Source: Sporanaerobium hydrogeniformans
Lineage (GTDB): Bacteria > Bacillota > Clostridia > Lachnospirales > Cellulosilyticaceae
Length of the DNA stretch: 64,000 nucleotides
Direction of reading: 5' to 3'
Assembly: GCF_002735925.1 (NCBI RefSeq)
Contig: NZ_PEDL01000016.1
Coordinates: forward strand, 26,556 to 90,555
The translations under genes and the position numbers were made by a program. The notes below the pieces were generated by a model, which was given only the letters and a program-made list of their open reading frames with translations, was not told where the DNA came from and did not search any database. Positions 19,688 through 29,281 of this stretch are shown one piece after another (the first letter of the stretch is position 1; every line of letters starts with the position of its first letter).

Positions 19688-21313
19688 TCAAACTTTCATT
19701 TTTTGAACCTCATTTTGACGTTTAAATTCGCTCAGTGAATAACCGCTCATTTTTTTAAACCATATACTTAAATAATGAGGGTCTGAAATCCCGATCTCTT
19801 CTCCTATCTCATATCCTTTTAAGTCCGTTGCCTCTAATAATTCCTTTGCTTTTTTAAAACGCAGTTCTGACAAATACTCCCCATAGGTCTTACCTGTTTT
19901 CTTTTTTAGGAGTCTTCCTAAATAACCTGCACTAATATAAAATTGCTCTGCTACTTGATTCATACTTAAATCTGGATTACTTAAATTCTTTTCTATATAT
20001 ACTAAAATATCCTGTATCATACTCCCATTTTTCTTTTCATCTTTAGCTGCCATCTCTGTGGTAAGCATTCCTATACACTCTAGCATATATTTTTCAAGTG
20101 CTACAAAACCAGATGAACGCTCATTAACTTTTGTAAGTCTTTGCTGATACTCTTTTTGATTTGAAAACTCATTTTTTACTGCTTCATTAAAACACCATGA
20201 AACAATTTCTATAAATAAATTTCTTAGCTTATATCCGTTTTTGTACCCTTCCCTTGATGCGCTCTCCCAGAGCACCTGCGCGCAGCTTTCCGCTTGTTCT
20301 CGTCTACCAGCACTCACATAAATTTTTACTTCCTTCCATAACTTTTCTTCTTCTACTGATAGACTCCCTACAGTGTTTGCTAAATCTTCATAGCATATTA
20401 CACAATTTTTTCCTTCTACTACCTTATAATTCAAAGCCTCTACTGCTTCTTTATAAGCAGTAGTAATCTGACTATAGCCTACTTTCTTTGAACTCATACC
20501 AATATTTATATAACATTTCAGACGTGTAATGAGCATTTTCCTAAGAAGTTCTAAGCAATCATTTAAAGGTACCTGCGGATTATTGGATAAAATAACGATT
20601 CGTCCAAAACCATCTTTACAAAATAAAACATATGCATCCCCCGCAAAAAATTCTTCTGTCAACTTTCTCGCTTTTATATGTAAAATCATTTCATTTTGAT
20701 CTTCCTCATTGCTCCTATTTTCTTTATTAGCATACATCATCTCTAGGACAGCTATCTGCACTTCTTGAGAAGTAGGATGCAAATCTACTTGGTAGAACCT
20801 CATTTTCCTACAAAATACTTCCGAGGTTACAGACTCTAAGAGCACCTGATTTAAATAACTCTCTTGAAAAAGAGGTAAGTTTTCTTCAATTTGAGCAGCT
20901 AACTTTTCATATTCTACTTGATAATTTTTTTCTTTTTCTATCTTTTCCCGTGTCTTCCATAAGGTTTGAGCAATAACCTCTGCCTTAATAGGCTTTAAGA
21001 TATAGTCGGATACACCAATTTTAATACTTTTCATAGCATAATTAAATTCATCATGTCCTGTTAATATAATAATTTTTACCTTTGGCATTAGATTAATACA
21101 CTCTTCACTAAATGCAATCCCGTCCATTCCTGGCATACAGATATCTGTGATAATGATATCTGGATCCCATTTTTGTACTTCCTCCAAGGCTTTTCTAGCA
21201 CTAGAAAATTCAGTAATTATTTCCATCCCTAACTCTTCCCAATCAATCTTCATCCGAAGCAATTTACGAATCAATGTCTCATCATCTATTAAGATGACTT
21301 TTAACTTCTCCAT
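19688..21313 (-). CDS. Response regulator, YesN type, with AraC DNA-binding domain
   Basis: 541 residues, the usual YesN length. A receiver domain (1 to about 120; DD10-11, phosphoacceptor Asp57 in IITDICMPGMDG, Lys in YILKPIK) is followed by a long middle region (about 130-430) and two C-terminal AraC helix-turn-helix motifs (LSMNQVAEQFYISAGYLGRLLKKKTGKTYGEYL...). It lies 2 bases after the kinase gene and directly upstream of the unit 2 binding protein, so it probably activates that importer and the GH51 gene in response to extracellular arabino-oligosaccharides. Confidence 0.92.
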   Translation of the reverse strand: MEKLKVILIDDETLIRKLLRMKIDWEELGMEIITEFSSARKALEEVQKWDPDIIITDICMPGMDGIAFSEECINLMPKVKIIILTGHDEFNYAMKSIKIGVSDYILKPIKAEVIAQTLWKTREKIEKEKNYQVEYEKLAAQIEENLPLFQESYLNQVLLESVTSEVFCRKMRFYQVDLHPTSQEVQIAVLEMMYANKENRSNEEDQNEMILHIKARKLTEEFFAGDAYVLFCKDGFGRIVILSNNPQVPLNDCLELLRKMLITRLKCYINIGMSSKKVGYSQITTAYKEAVEALNYKVVEGKNCVICYEDLANTVGSLSVEEEKLWKEVKIYVSAGRREQAESCAQVLWESASREGYKNGYKLRNLFIEIVSWCFNEAVKNEFSNQKEYQQRLTKVNERSSGFVALEKYMLECIGMLTTEMAAKDEKKNGSMIQDILVYIEKNLSNPDLSMNQVAEQFYISAGYLGRLLKKKTGKTYGEYLSELRFKKAKELLEATDLKGYEIGEEIGISDPHYLSIWFKKMSGYSLSEFKRQNEVQKMKV

Positions 21314-21315
21314 AC

Positions 21316-23064
21316 CTATACCTCCAATGCAGTATTATGGATATAAAAACTAATATCCGTTAGTTCATTTGCCTTGCTTTTAATCTCATATTTAAAATTT
21401 TCCCCATAAATGATGCACATTCGCTCAATAGTCCCCCTTAAACCAAAGCTTTTCCCTTTATAACTTCCTATGTTCGCTCTTAGTTCCTCTACTACATCCT
21501 CAGGTATTCCTGAGCCATTATCAGCAACACGTATATGTACCCACTCCTCTTTGACTTTTACACTTATGTGTAAGGTTCCATTCTCTGCTCTCTCCCTTAA
21601 ACCATGATGAATCGCATTTTCAACTAGAGGTTGTAAAGTAAGCTTAGGAATTAAATAAGCTTTACATTCTTCTTGTATGTCAAAGGTTTCTTCAAATAAA
21701 TTTGCAAAGCGTATTTTCATAATTTTAATATAATCATCTACAATAATTAATTCTTCATTGATGCTAAGCATTTCCTTTCCCTTACTAACACTCTTCCTAT
21801 AAAAATCTCCTAATGCCTCTACAATTTCACAAACTTTATCTAGTTCACCTAACATTGCCAGTGCTTGAATAGAATCTAATGTATTGTATAAAAAGTGTGG
21901 TTTCATTTGTTCCTGCATTTCATTGAGCTCCACTTTACGAATCATCTTTTGCTTTTCTACTGTCTGCCTTAGTAAAAGGCTAATTTTATCAAGCAATTGA
22001 TTATACCCTTCAAAAAGATATCTGAATTCATCAAAAAAAGGTTTATACTCTACTTTAATAAACTCCCCTTTTTCTGCACTTTTCATAGAAATAAGTAGAT
22101 GCTGAATAGGTACAGTTATTAAATTAGCAACCAGTATAGTTCCCCATAAAATAAGTACTGCACTTAGAAGAACTAATAGGATATTGGTTGTCAGTACACC
22201 CAGACTCTCTTGTTTTATATCTAATGGCTGAAGTCTAATAATCTTCCAACCTTCTGACGGTATAACTACGCCTGTAACTAAATACTTTTTCTTTTCAACT
22301 TTAAGCGTATCCTTAAGGGTACCCTCTTTAGAAGCACATAACCTGCTTAGAAATTCTTCCCTTTGCTTACCATTTAATAAATTCAATCCATTTTGGCATA
22401 TAATCCTGTTTTGATTATCTAAAAAAATAATTTGTTCCTTATCTTCCTTTAATATCTCCCTATATGTTCCTTGGAAAGCCATGATATCAATGTTAACAGA
22501 TATAATACCTATATTCTGAAAATCCTTTAAATCTTTATAAACCCTAATAAGAGATACTTGTTTACCTGTTAGTTTACGTGTAATACCTTGTCTATCTAAT
22601 GATAATAAATAATTTCCATTTTTTTTAACGGTGTCTTGATACCAAGGAATATGCCCTTTATTTTCTAATCTCCCTACTAAATCCTCTCTTGCTCCAACAG
22701 AATAAATCTGATCTTTTTGATCAATAAGATACACACCACTTATATCCTTAGCAAACTGTAAAAGTCCATAAATTCTTTTAGCAACTTTAAATTGACCGGG
22801 TAAATTGCTATAAATATCTCCCGTCTTTAATACTTCTTGAATATCATCATCTGCAAGTAGAATCTTAGAGTAGTTGTCTGCATTCTCAATGATAGCCAAT
22901 GTAGCTGTTTTCATCGTATGTAGTGTTTTTACACTTTCTTCTCCCATTACTTTTAATTCATGATTTACATAAATTGTTTTAAATGCTATAAAATAGCTCC
23001 CTATGATGACACCTATAATGATAAAATAAATGGCAGCTATCTTAACCTCTAATTTTTGTCTCAC
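21316..23064 (-). CDS. Sensor histidine kinase, YesM family (unit 2)
   Basis: 582 residues: N-terminal membrane anchor (about 8-28), extracytoplasmic sensor region to about 285, second membrane segment (about 290-315), HAMP linker, then the His_kinase motif MKPHFLYNTLDS (phosphoacceptor His390) and a HATPase domain with N-box NAIHHGL and DNGSGIP. Partner of the YesN-type regulator two bases downstream. The pair heads the unit 2 gene set, in contrast to unit 1 where the pair is divergent. Confidence 0.92.
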   Translation of the reverse strand: MRQKLEVKIAAIYFIIIGVIIGSYFIAFKTIYVNHELKVMGEESVKTLHTMKTATLAIIENADNYSKILLADDDIQEVLKTGDIYSNLPGQFKVAKRIYGLLQFAKDISGVYLIDQKDQIYSVGAREDLVGRLENKGHIPWYQDTVKKNGNYLLSLDRQGITRKLTGKQVSLIRVYKDLKDFQNIGIISVNIDIMAFQGTYREILKEDKEQIIFLDNQNRIICQNGLNLLNGKQREEFLSRLCASKEGTLKDTLKVEKKKYLVTGVVIPSEGWKIIRLQPLDIKQESLGVLTTNILLVLLSAVLILWGTILVANLITVPIQHLLISMKSAEKGEFIKVEYKPFFDEFRYLFEGYNQLLDKISLLLRQTVEKQKMIRKVELNEMQEQMKPHFLYNTLDSIQALAMLGELDKVCEIVEALGDFYRKSVSKGKEMLSINEELIIVDDYIKIMKIRFANLFEETFDIQEECKAYLIPKLTLQPLVENAIHHGLRERAENGTLHISVKVKEEWVHIRVADNGSGIPEDVVEELRANIGSYKGKSFGLRGTIERMCIIYGENFKYEIKSKANELTDISFYIHNTALEV

Positions 23065-23130
23065 CTTTAGTCATCCCCTCTTTCTATTCCCTCTCTCTTT
23101 CTCATACACCTTCATCTCTTACTAAAAAAA

Positions 23131-23186
23131 CACCTTGCGTTTGATTTAATGTTATTTTTCACTAAACATTTCAACCACACAAGGTG
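23131..23186 (-). terminator. Terminator of the GH3-DUF3237-esterase operon
   Basis: Stem CACCTTG...CAAGGTG (outer arms 23131-23137 and 23180-23186) continues inward with small bulges to AATGTT/AACATT. On the minus strand it ends in a run of seven T. It lies about 90 bases after the esterase stop codon and before the unit 2 kinase gene. Confidence 0.75.
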
Positions 23187-23274
23187 CATATATTTATCAT
23201 ATCTCTAAAATTATCATTTGAATAGTTTAAAAAACAAAAAATATACTATTTTTTACCATCTTATTACATTAATT

Positions 23275-24123
23275 TTACTGCACAAGTTTTCTTTTCATAT
23301 AATGAATCATATAGTTCATAGCTTGTCTTCCTTTTTCATCATCTAGCATTGAAAAGCCATGATATCTATCTAAAAATCTTTTACCTGTTACTTCTACTCC
23401 CATTTGCATTAAACGTTTCGCATAGGCTTCGCCTTCTTCTCTTAATGAATCATACTCGCAGGTCATAACAAGTGTATCTGGAAGGCCTTTTAACTGCTCA
23501 TCTGTTGCAAATAAAGGTGAACATAAGGCCTGTTTTGCTTGCTCTTCTTTTCTATAAGCAGTGTTAAAAACCTTTGCAATATTAGGATTAATAGCTCCTT
23601 CTGTCCAAAATTTCTTCTCTGGTGCTAGTGCTAAATCTAATGGTGGATAATCTAGTAATTGAAACAGAAAAGAAAACTCTTTTCTTTCCTTAGCCATTAG
23701 GCAAATTGCTGCTGCAATATTAGCTCCTGCACTGTGCCCTCCTATTATTAACCTTTTGGAATCTACTCCTAATTCCTGTGCATGATCTATTACATATTTA
23801 ATGTATTCATAAACGGTTTCTTTATCCTTTGGAAAGGGGTTTTCTGGTGCTAAAGGATAGTCAATATTAAATACGTGAATACCTAATTCTTTATTTACCC
23901 TATCACAAAATAAATCATCATCTTCTGGCTGCCCCATTACAAAACCGCCTCCATGAAGGTTAAAATAGGCAGGAGCATTTTTTTTTGCCTTATAGACCAA
24001 TACCCTTATCTTTTGCTCCTTGAGAGAAAAAACGATTTCTTGCCCTTTTATACTGCCCTGATTTTGCTCTTTAGCCTGCCGTCTCCACTTTTTAATTTGC
24101 TTGTAAATCTCTTCTTTTTTCAT
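23275..24123 (-). CDS. Alpha/beta-hydrolase fold esterase (HSL/abhydrolase_3 family)
   Basis: 282-residue cytosolic protein with the oxyanion-hole motif HGGGFVMG (around 80), nucleophile Ser in GGHSAGAN, Asp in MTCEYDSLREEGEAYA and His in DRYHGFSML, the full triad of hormone-sensitive-lipase-type esterases. Next to a GH3 glycosidase it may remove acetyl or other ester groups from oligosaccharides, but the substrate is inference. I start at the ATG at 24123; a TTG three bases earlier is also in frame. It lies four bases after the DUF3237 gene. Confidence 0.85.
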   Translation of the reverse strand: MKKEEIYKQIKKWRRQAKEQNQGSIKGQEIVFSLKEQKIRVLVYKAKKNAPAYFNLHGGGFVMGQPEDDDLFCDRVNKELGIHVFNIDYPLAPENPFPKDKETVYEYIKYVIDHAQELGVDSKRLIIGGHSAGANIAAAICLMAKERKEFSFLFQLLDYPPLDLALAPEKKFWTEGAINPNIAKVFNTAYRKEEQAKQALCSPLFATDEQLKGLPDTLVMTCEYDSLREEGEAYAKRLMQMGVEVTGKRFLDRYHGFSMLDDEKGRQAMNYMIHYMKRKLVQ

Positions 24124-24127
24124 CAAC

Positions 24128-24541
24128 TTACCTCATTTTATAAACATGAATATTAACCTTATATTCTCCTGCTTCAGTTTCCAGGCTTGCTACATAAACA
24201 CCTTTATTGAGTTCACTGTAATCCCCTTTTACATCTGCATAAAATCGAGGACTCGTACGTATTTTAGCAGTATCCTGATTTAAAATACCTTCATTTTCCA
24301 CTGCTACATATTCACCATTTTCCATTTGAAGCAAATACTTTGCAAAGGCATGTGCACCATTACTTTTTATAGTACTCCAATCTGCCCCACCAGCAATCAC
24401 AACTCCCCTATATTTACCGGTTACACTCCCTCCTGTAATAGGAATAACATTTAAGTGACCTGCTCCCCCATCACCAACTGCTAATGGTTCACTGCACTTT
24501 ACTCTTATCTGCATAATTTCTTCTGCTTCCAACCACATCAT
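24128..24541 (-). CDS. DUF3237 family protein
   Basis: 137 residues with the DUF3237 pattern: GGSVTGKYRGVVIAGGADW, a central YLLQMENGEYVAVENEG strand region, RTSPRF and a C-terminal Y..LN..VYVAS..T. The fold is predicted to be a small beta-barrel; no catalytic role is established. GGGAGA precedes the ATG at 24541, and a second ATG follows directly at 24538. It lies between the GH3 and esterase genes in one operon, a pairing that suggests a supporting role in handling carbohydrate or aromatic esters; not proven. Confidence 0.75.
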   Translation of the reverse strand: MMWLEAEEIMQIRVKCSEPLAVGDGGAGHLNVIPITGGSVTGKYRGVVIAGGADWSTIKSNGAHAFAKYLLQMENGEYVAVENEGILNQDTAKIRTSPRFYADVKGDYSELNKGVYVASLETEAGEYKVNIHVYKMR

Positions 24542-24595
24542 TCCATCTCCCTTTTAGAGTTCTGTAGCCTACCCTTAATCTTTCTTTCCATGCTA

Positions 24596-26680
24596 TTAAA
24601 GCTGAATTGCTATTTTTATTCCTATTTCTTTGGTTAATTCTTGAGTGCGTTTGTCGGGCTGTCCAAAACCAATATAAAGCTCAAAGTCCTTACTATCCTG
24701 TATCCATGCCCCTTCTTCATTTACTACCATAAAAGCTTTAGAATCTATCTTCACTTCTATTTCCTTACTTTCTTTAGCTTTTAAAGAAACTCTTTTAAAG
24801 CCGCATAAACTGTGATTAGGCACAGCAAAGGTAGAAGCTAGATTTTTAATATAAACCTGTACTACCTCTTCCATAGCAAAGGTTTCTTTATTTTCAAGAA
24901 CAACCTTTACACTTCCATTCTGATAGCTTGCTTCTTGTAGAGTGCATTTACCATAAGTTAATCCATACCCAAATGGATAAAGAGCTTCTTGCTCCATGTA
25001 ACGATAGGTTCTCCCTTTCATATTGTAATCCTCAAAGGCAGGAAGTCCTGATAAATCTCTATAAAAAGTAATAGGTAATTTACCAGAAGGTGAAAATTCA
25101 CCAAAAAGAGCCTTTGCAATCACTTGGCCGCCTCTTGCTCCTGGATACCAAGTTTGGAGTACTGCGTCATAATGCATGTCAGCATATTGAAGATCAATAG
25201 CACTTCCTGCACTTAGACATAAAATAACAGGCTTACCCATCTTGGCCATTACTTCAATGAGTTCTTTCTGTGACTCTGGAAGTTCTAAATCCTTTTTATC
25301 TCCAGAAGCATAAGCATTTCCAGTATCCCCTTCTTCTCCTTCTAGTGTTTCATCTAAACCTACACACACAATAACTACATCACTATGCTTTGCTACAATT
25401 TGGGCTTCTGATAATCGATCTTGTCTATAAGCTAAAGGCTCTACTCGGTCTTTAAAGAGATGGCAGCCTTCTGAGTAAAGAACACGAATAGCATCTCCTA
25501 CTTCTCTTTGTAAGCCTTCTAAAAGAGTGATGTACTGAGAGGATGTACCATGATAGTTCCCTATTAAAGCCTTTCTACTATTAGCATTAGGACCTACTAC
25601 CCCAATCGTTTTAATCTTTTCTTTACAAAGTGGTAGTAAGCCATTGTTTTTAAGAAGTACAATGCTTTTAGCTGTTACTTCATCTGCTACTTGAAGATGC
25701 TTCTTAGATTCTACAACTTCATAAGGAATCGTATCATATTCGGAGCCATCAAATAAGCCTAATAAATAGCGTGTGGTAAATAACCTTTCAGCTGCTGTTG
25801 TAATTTCCTCTTCTGTTACAAGTCCATTTTGATGTGCTAAAAGAATATGTAAATAAGTGTTTCCACAGTTCAAATCACAACCTGATTTTAAAGCAAGTGC
25901 AGCTGACTCTTGGGCTGTACTTGTAACCCTATGATGTTCATGAAAGTCTTTAATTGCCCAACAATCAGAAACATAGTGTCCTTTAAATCCCCATTTTTCA
26001 CGTAAAATCTCTTTCATTAATGTAGGACTACCACAGCAAGGCTCTCCATTGGTACGATTATAGGCACCCATCACCGCCTCTACCTCTGCCTCTTTTACTA
26101 AAGCCTCAAAAGCAGGTAGATAAGTTTCCCATAAATCTTTCTTATTCACTCTTGCATCAAAATGATGACGATCTGCCTCTGGTCCAGAATGCACAGCAAA
26201 ATGTTTGGCACAGGCAGCTGTCTTAAGTGTTTCACCTTCTCCTTGAAGTCCTTTCACAAAAGCTACACCTAAGCGGCTCGTTAAATAAGGGTCTTCTCCA
26301 TAGGTTTCATGGCCTCTTCCCCATCTAGGGTCTCTAAAAATATTGACATTAGGCGACCAGAAGGTCAGTCCCTTATAAATATCTCTATCTTGTTCTTGAC
26401 TATAAGCATTATATTTCGCTCTTCCTTCTTCTGCAATCACTTCTGCTACTCTCTTAATAAGTTCATCATCAAAAGTTGCTGCCATACCAATAGCTTGTGG
26501 GAAACTTGTAGCTACCCCCGCTCTTGCTACACCATGTAATGCCTCATTCCACCAGTTGTACGCTGGGACTCCCAATCTTTTGATGGCAGGAGAATCATAT
26601 TTAAGCTGACTTGCTCGTTCCTCAATAGTCATTTGAGCTACTAATGCTTTTGCTTTTTGCTCTGCCTCTTTCCTCTTCAT
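24596..26680 (-). CDS. GH3 beta-glycosidase (beta-xylosidase/beta-glucosidase type)
   Basis: 694 residues, no signal peptide. Barrel domain with SPNVNIFRDPRWGRGHETYGEDP, CAKHF (substrate-binding Lys159-His160) and GHYVSDCWAIKDF (nucleophile Asp239), followed by the alpha/beta sandwich (about 340-560) and a C-terminal fibronectin III-like domain (about 600-690). The VSDCWAI context is common in GH3 beta-xylosidases, but GH3 specificity cannot be set by motif. The ATG at 26680 has GGAG at good distance; an upstream ATG at 26707 lacks a ribosome site. First gene of a three-gene operon, divergent from an AraC regulator that likely controls it. Confidence 0.9.
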   Translation of the reverse strand: MKRKEAEQKAKALVAQMTIEERASQLKYDSPAIKRLGVPAYNWWNEALHGVARAGVATSFPQAIGMAATFDDELIKRVAEVIAEEGRAKYNAYSQEQDRDIYKGLTFWSPNVNIFRDPRWGRGHETYGEDPYLTSRLGVAFVKGLQGEGETLKTAACAKHFAVHSGPEADRHHFDARVNKKDLWETYLPAFEALVKEAEVEAVMGAYNRTNGEPCCGSPTLMKEILREKWGFKGHYVSDCWAIKDFHEHHRVTSTAQESAALALKSGCDLNCGNTYLHILLAHQNGLVTEEEITTAAERLFTTRYLLGLFDGSEYDTIPYEVVESKKHLQVADEVTAKSIVLLKNNGLLPLCKEKIKTIGVVGPNANSRKALIGNYHGTSSQYITLLEGLQREVGDAIRVLYSEGCHLFKDRVEPLAYRQDRLSEAQIVAKHSDVVIVCVGLDETLEGEEGDTGNAYASGDKKDLELPESQKELIEVMAKMGKPVILCLSAGSAIDLQYADMHYDAVLQTWYPGARGGQVIAKALFGEFSPSGKLPITFYRDLSGLPAFEDYNMKGRTYRYMEQEALYPFGYGLTYGKCTLQEASYQNGSVKVVLENKETFAMEEVVQVYIKNLASTFAVPNHSLCGFKRVSLKAKESKEIEVKIDSKAFMVVNEEGAWIQDSKDFELYIGFGQPDKRTQELTKEIGIKIAIQL

Positions 26681-26723
26681 CCTTATTTTCTCCTTTTCTC
26701 TCTCCATACTTTTATGTTAGACT

Positions 26724-26736
26724 ATAGTTAAACTAT
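26724..26736. promoter_or_regulatory. Palindrome in the GH3/AraC divergent region
   Basis: ATAGTT-A-AACTAT, 13 bp, lies in the 131 bases between the GH3 start and the AraC gene and overlaps a TATAGT that could be the minus-strand -10 box. It is a candidate binding site for the AraC regulator, low confidence because the region is AT-rich. Confidence 0.3.
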
Positions 26737-26811
26737 ATCAAAAGAGAGTTTTATTTTCTTATCATTTATTGCTTCTTAACACAAAAAAATTGCTATTTTA
26801 GGAGATGAAAA

Positions 26812-27666
26812 ATGTTACCTGAATTGCATGGTTTACAAGAAAAAATTACATTCGACTCTTCCATCGGTATTTTGCTTCATAACAATAGCATAAGTGAAGA
26901 TTATCCGAGACATTGGCATTCTGCCTATGAAATCATTATGCCCATTCATAGTACCTATGAGGTAACTTGCCATCATACCGTTTATCAGCTTGAAGAAAAT
27001 GACATTCTTGTTCTGTTTCCTGGTTGCCTTCATAGTATGAAAGCTCCTAAAAATGGTGAAAGGCTTATTTTACAGGTGAACTATAATCAAATCTATACTA
27101 TGAAGGAACTTGAAGCTGCGCTTACTCCACTAGCGCCTGTTTTTCATCTAACCGCCTCTACCCATCCTAAAGTACATCCCTCCATTCATCGTTTACTCCT
27201 TCAGATGAAAGAAGAGGCACTTATTGCCTCTCCCCTTCATTCTTCTATGATGCTAGCTTATTTTATAGAAATACTTGTGCTTTTAGGACGTCACCTTAAT
27301 CCCTCTACGTCTAAACAAGAAAGTTCGAATTCTAAAGAAAAAGAGTATGCAGACAAATTTATTTTTATCTGTACCTATATTAATGAGCATTGTACAGAAA
27401 ATTTAACACTAGACTTTGTAGCTTCTTTATCTGGCTTTAGTAAATATCATTTTTCAAGACTCTTTAAGCTCTTTGCCAATGTTTCCTTTTATAAATATTT
27501 GAATCAGCAACGTATTCACTATGCTGAAAAACTACTGATGGACGACCAGTTAACAGTAACTGAAATCGCCTTACAATCAGGCTTTGGTAGCTTATCTTCT
27601 TTTATACGTATGTTTAATATCATAAAGGGCTGTACCCCCACTGACTTTAAAAAGCTTTACAAGTAA
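26812..27666 (+). CDS. AraC family transcriptional regulator with cupin sensor
   Basis: 284 residues: N-terminal AraC_binding cupin (about 15-100; HWHSAYEIIMPIHS, ENDILVLFPGCLHSM) that should bind a sugar, and C-terminal AraC DNA-binding domain (about 180-284; TLDFVASLSGFSKYHFSRLFKLF... and the second motif TEIALQSGFGSLSSFIRMFNIIKGCTPTDFKK). Divergently transcribed from the GH3 operon, which it probably activates when its oligosaccharide is present. AGGAG precedes the ATG. Confidence 0.92.
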   Translation: MLPELHGLQEKITFDSSIGILLHNNSISEDYPRHWHSAYEIIMPIHSTYEVTCHHTVYQLEENDILVLFPGCLHSMKAPKNGERLILQVNYNQIYTMKELEAALTPLAPVFHLTASTHPKVHPSIHRLLLQMKEEALIASPLHSSMMLAYFIEILVLLGRHLNPSTSKQESSNSKEKEYADKFIFICTYINEHCTENLTLDFVASLSGFSKYHFSRLFKLFANVSFYKYLNQQRIHYAEKLLMDDQLTVTEIALQSGFGSLSSFIRMFNIIKGCTPTDFKKLYK

Positions 27667-27682
27667 TTTGCCCTAAAAAAAA

Positions 27683-27717
27683 CACTCATAAATCTTCACT
27701 TAGTAAGATTATGAGTG
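27683..27717 (-). terminator. Terminator of the MATE transporter gene
   Basis: CACTCATAAATCTT (27683-27696) pairs with AAGATTATGAGTG (27705-27717) with one bulged A; on the minus strand it runs into eight T. It overlaps the MATE stop codon at 27709. It can also receive the converging AraC transcript. Confidence 0.75.
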
Positions 27718-29064
27718 CTTTACAATCCCTTTATCCTTCCATTTTCCTTGTGCATAGCGGATACAGCTTATAAGCCCTGTTATAAGCCATGTAAGCCCTG
27801 TTGTATACCAAATACTAAGCATCCCAATGCTAGGAATAAAGGTAAGTGGCTTTGCTAGACCTACCCTTCCTGCTACTTCAACAAAACCAGAGAGCATGGC
27901 AAACTTTACATCTCCACAACCATTTAAGACATTTCTTGTTACATAAATCATTCCCAAGCCTGCATAAAAAAGACTGGTAATACGAATACCTTTTGCCCCT
28001 TCTAAAATAACATCTTGTTCCTTAATAAAGAAGCCCATAATCGTTTCTCCACCTACCCATGCAACTGGGAGCATAAATAAACTAAACAGGGTACTAATCA
28101 TAGCTCCTGTCCAAAAGCCTCTCTTCACACGCTCCAGATTACCTGCCCCCATATTTTGCCCCGTATAAGTAGCAATTGCTGCACCTAGGGATGTAAAAGG
28201 TTGATGCACAAGCTGTTCAAAACGTGAAGCAACAGTAAATGCTGCTAAAATAGTTGGCCCAAACCCATTAACTACCCTTTGTAGCACAATACAAGAAACA
28301 GCAATCAGTGCATTTTGCAAGGCTACTGGTAAACCTAAATAAATACACTGCCTAAAGAGTTGTAAATCCGGTACATATTCTTTAAGAGGTATTTTGAAAA
28401 CAGGTACCTTAAGCCATGCATAGAGCATACATCCAAAGCCTGCTATAAGTTGGGCAATGATTGTCGCTAAAGCCACACCTAATACACCCATATTAAAGCC
28501 AACAACAAATAATAAGTCAAGAACTACATTAATCACACAGGCTACCGCAAGAAATAGTAAGGGTGTCCTCGTATCTCCTAAAGCCCTCAATATAGAGGCT
28601 ACCCCATTATAAAGTGCTACAGCGACTAACCCTCCACAAGTTATTTGTAAGTATAAAACGGCATCCTCTAACATCACATTAGGTGTATTTAATAATTGCA
28701 TCACAGGTCTTGCCAAAAGAATGCCAAGCCCACCCATAATCAACGCACTCATAAGCATGACATAAAAAGAAGTGACTATAGCCCTCTTTACTTTTTCTAT
28801 CATCCCAGCCCCAAAAAGCTGTGAAACAATGATGCCTATTCCCGCTCCTAATCCAAAGCTAAGTGAAAAAAACAAAAAACCGATGGAACCTGTAGCGCCC
28901 ACAGCTCCCAAAGCATTTTTTCCTACAAATTGACCCACTACCCATGTGTCTACCATGTTATACAGTTGTTGAAATAAATTCCCTGCTAACATAGGAATGG
29001 TAAACATGAGTAGTAACTTTGTTGGGCTCCCTTTAGTCATATCTTGTGTATAGTTTCTCGCCAT
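27709..29064 (-). CDS. MATE family multidrug/Na+ antiporter
   Basis: 451-residue membrane protein with about twelve membrane segments in two similar halves. The N-terminus MTKGSPTKLLLMFTIPMLAGNLFQQLYNMVDTWVVGQFVG is the classic MATE opening, and the second half repeats the pattern (GLPVALQNALIAVS). MATE proteins export drugs or metabolites using Na+ or H+ gradients; substrate unknown. The gene is alone on its transcript, ending at the hairpin above. Confidence 0.92.
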   Translation of the reverse strand: MARNYTQDMTKGSPTKLLLMFTIPMLAGNLFQQLYNMVDTWVVGQFVGKNALGAVGATGSIGFLFFSLSFGLGAGIGIIVSQLFGAGMIEKVKRAIVTSFYVMLMSALIMGGLGILLARPVMQLLNTPNVMLEDAVLYLQITCGGLVAVALYNGVASILRALGDTRTPLLFLAVACVINVVLDLLFVVGFNMGVLGVALATIIAQLIAGFGCMLYAWLKVPVFKIPLKEYVPDLQLFRQCIYLGLPVALQNALIAVSCIVLQRVVNGFGPTILAAFTVASRFEQLVHQPFTSLGAAIATYTGQNMGAGNLERVKRGFWTGAMISTLFSLFMLPVAWVGGETIMGFFIKEQDVILEGAKGIRITSLFYAGLGMIYVTRNVLNGCGDVKFAMLSGFVEVAGRVGLAKPLTFIPSIGMLSIWYTTGLTWLITGLISCIRYAQGKWKDKGIVKHS

Positions 29065-29215
29065 AACTTCCTCCCCTTTTATAGGACTTTTAAGGCTTAA
29101 ACCTTATTTCCATATATCATTCACCCCATTATAATCACCACCCCATTTATAGTCAATTGTTATAATTCTTATTTTTGATGTGTTTTCTTATACTCTTTTA
29201 AACCGCATCTAAAAA

Positions 29216-29245
29216 CAGAACTACCCAAATGAATCAGTAGTTCTG
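29216..29245 (-). terminator. Terminator of the TPR protein gene
   Basis: Nine-bp perfect stem CAGAACTAC/GTAGTTCTG (29216-29224 with 29237-29245) followed on the minus strand by five T. It lies 37 bases after the stop at 29282. Confidence 0.75.
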
Positions 29246-29281
29246 CTATAGTTTTTATCACTTATTCAATTTAGTACGCAG

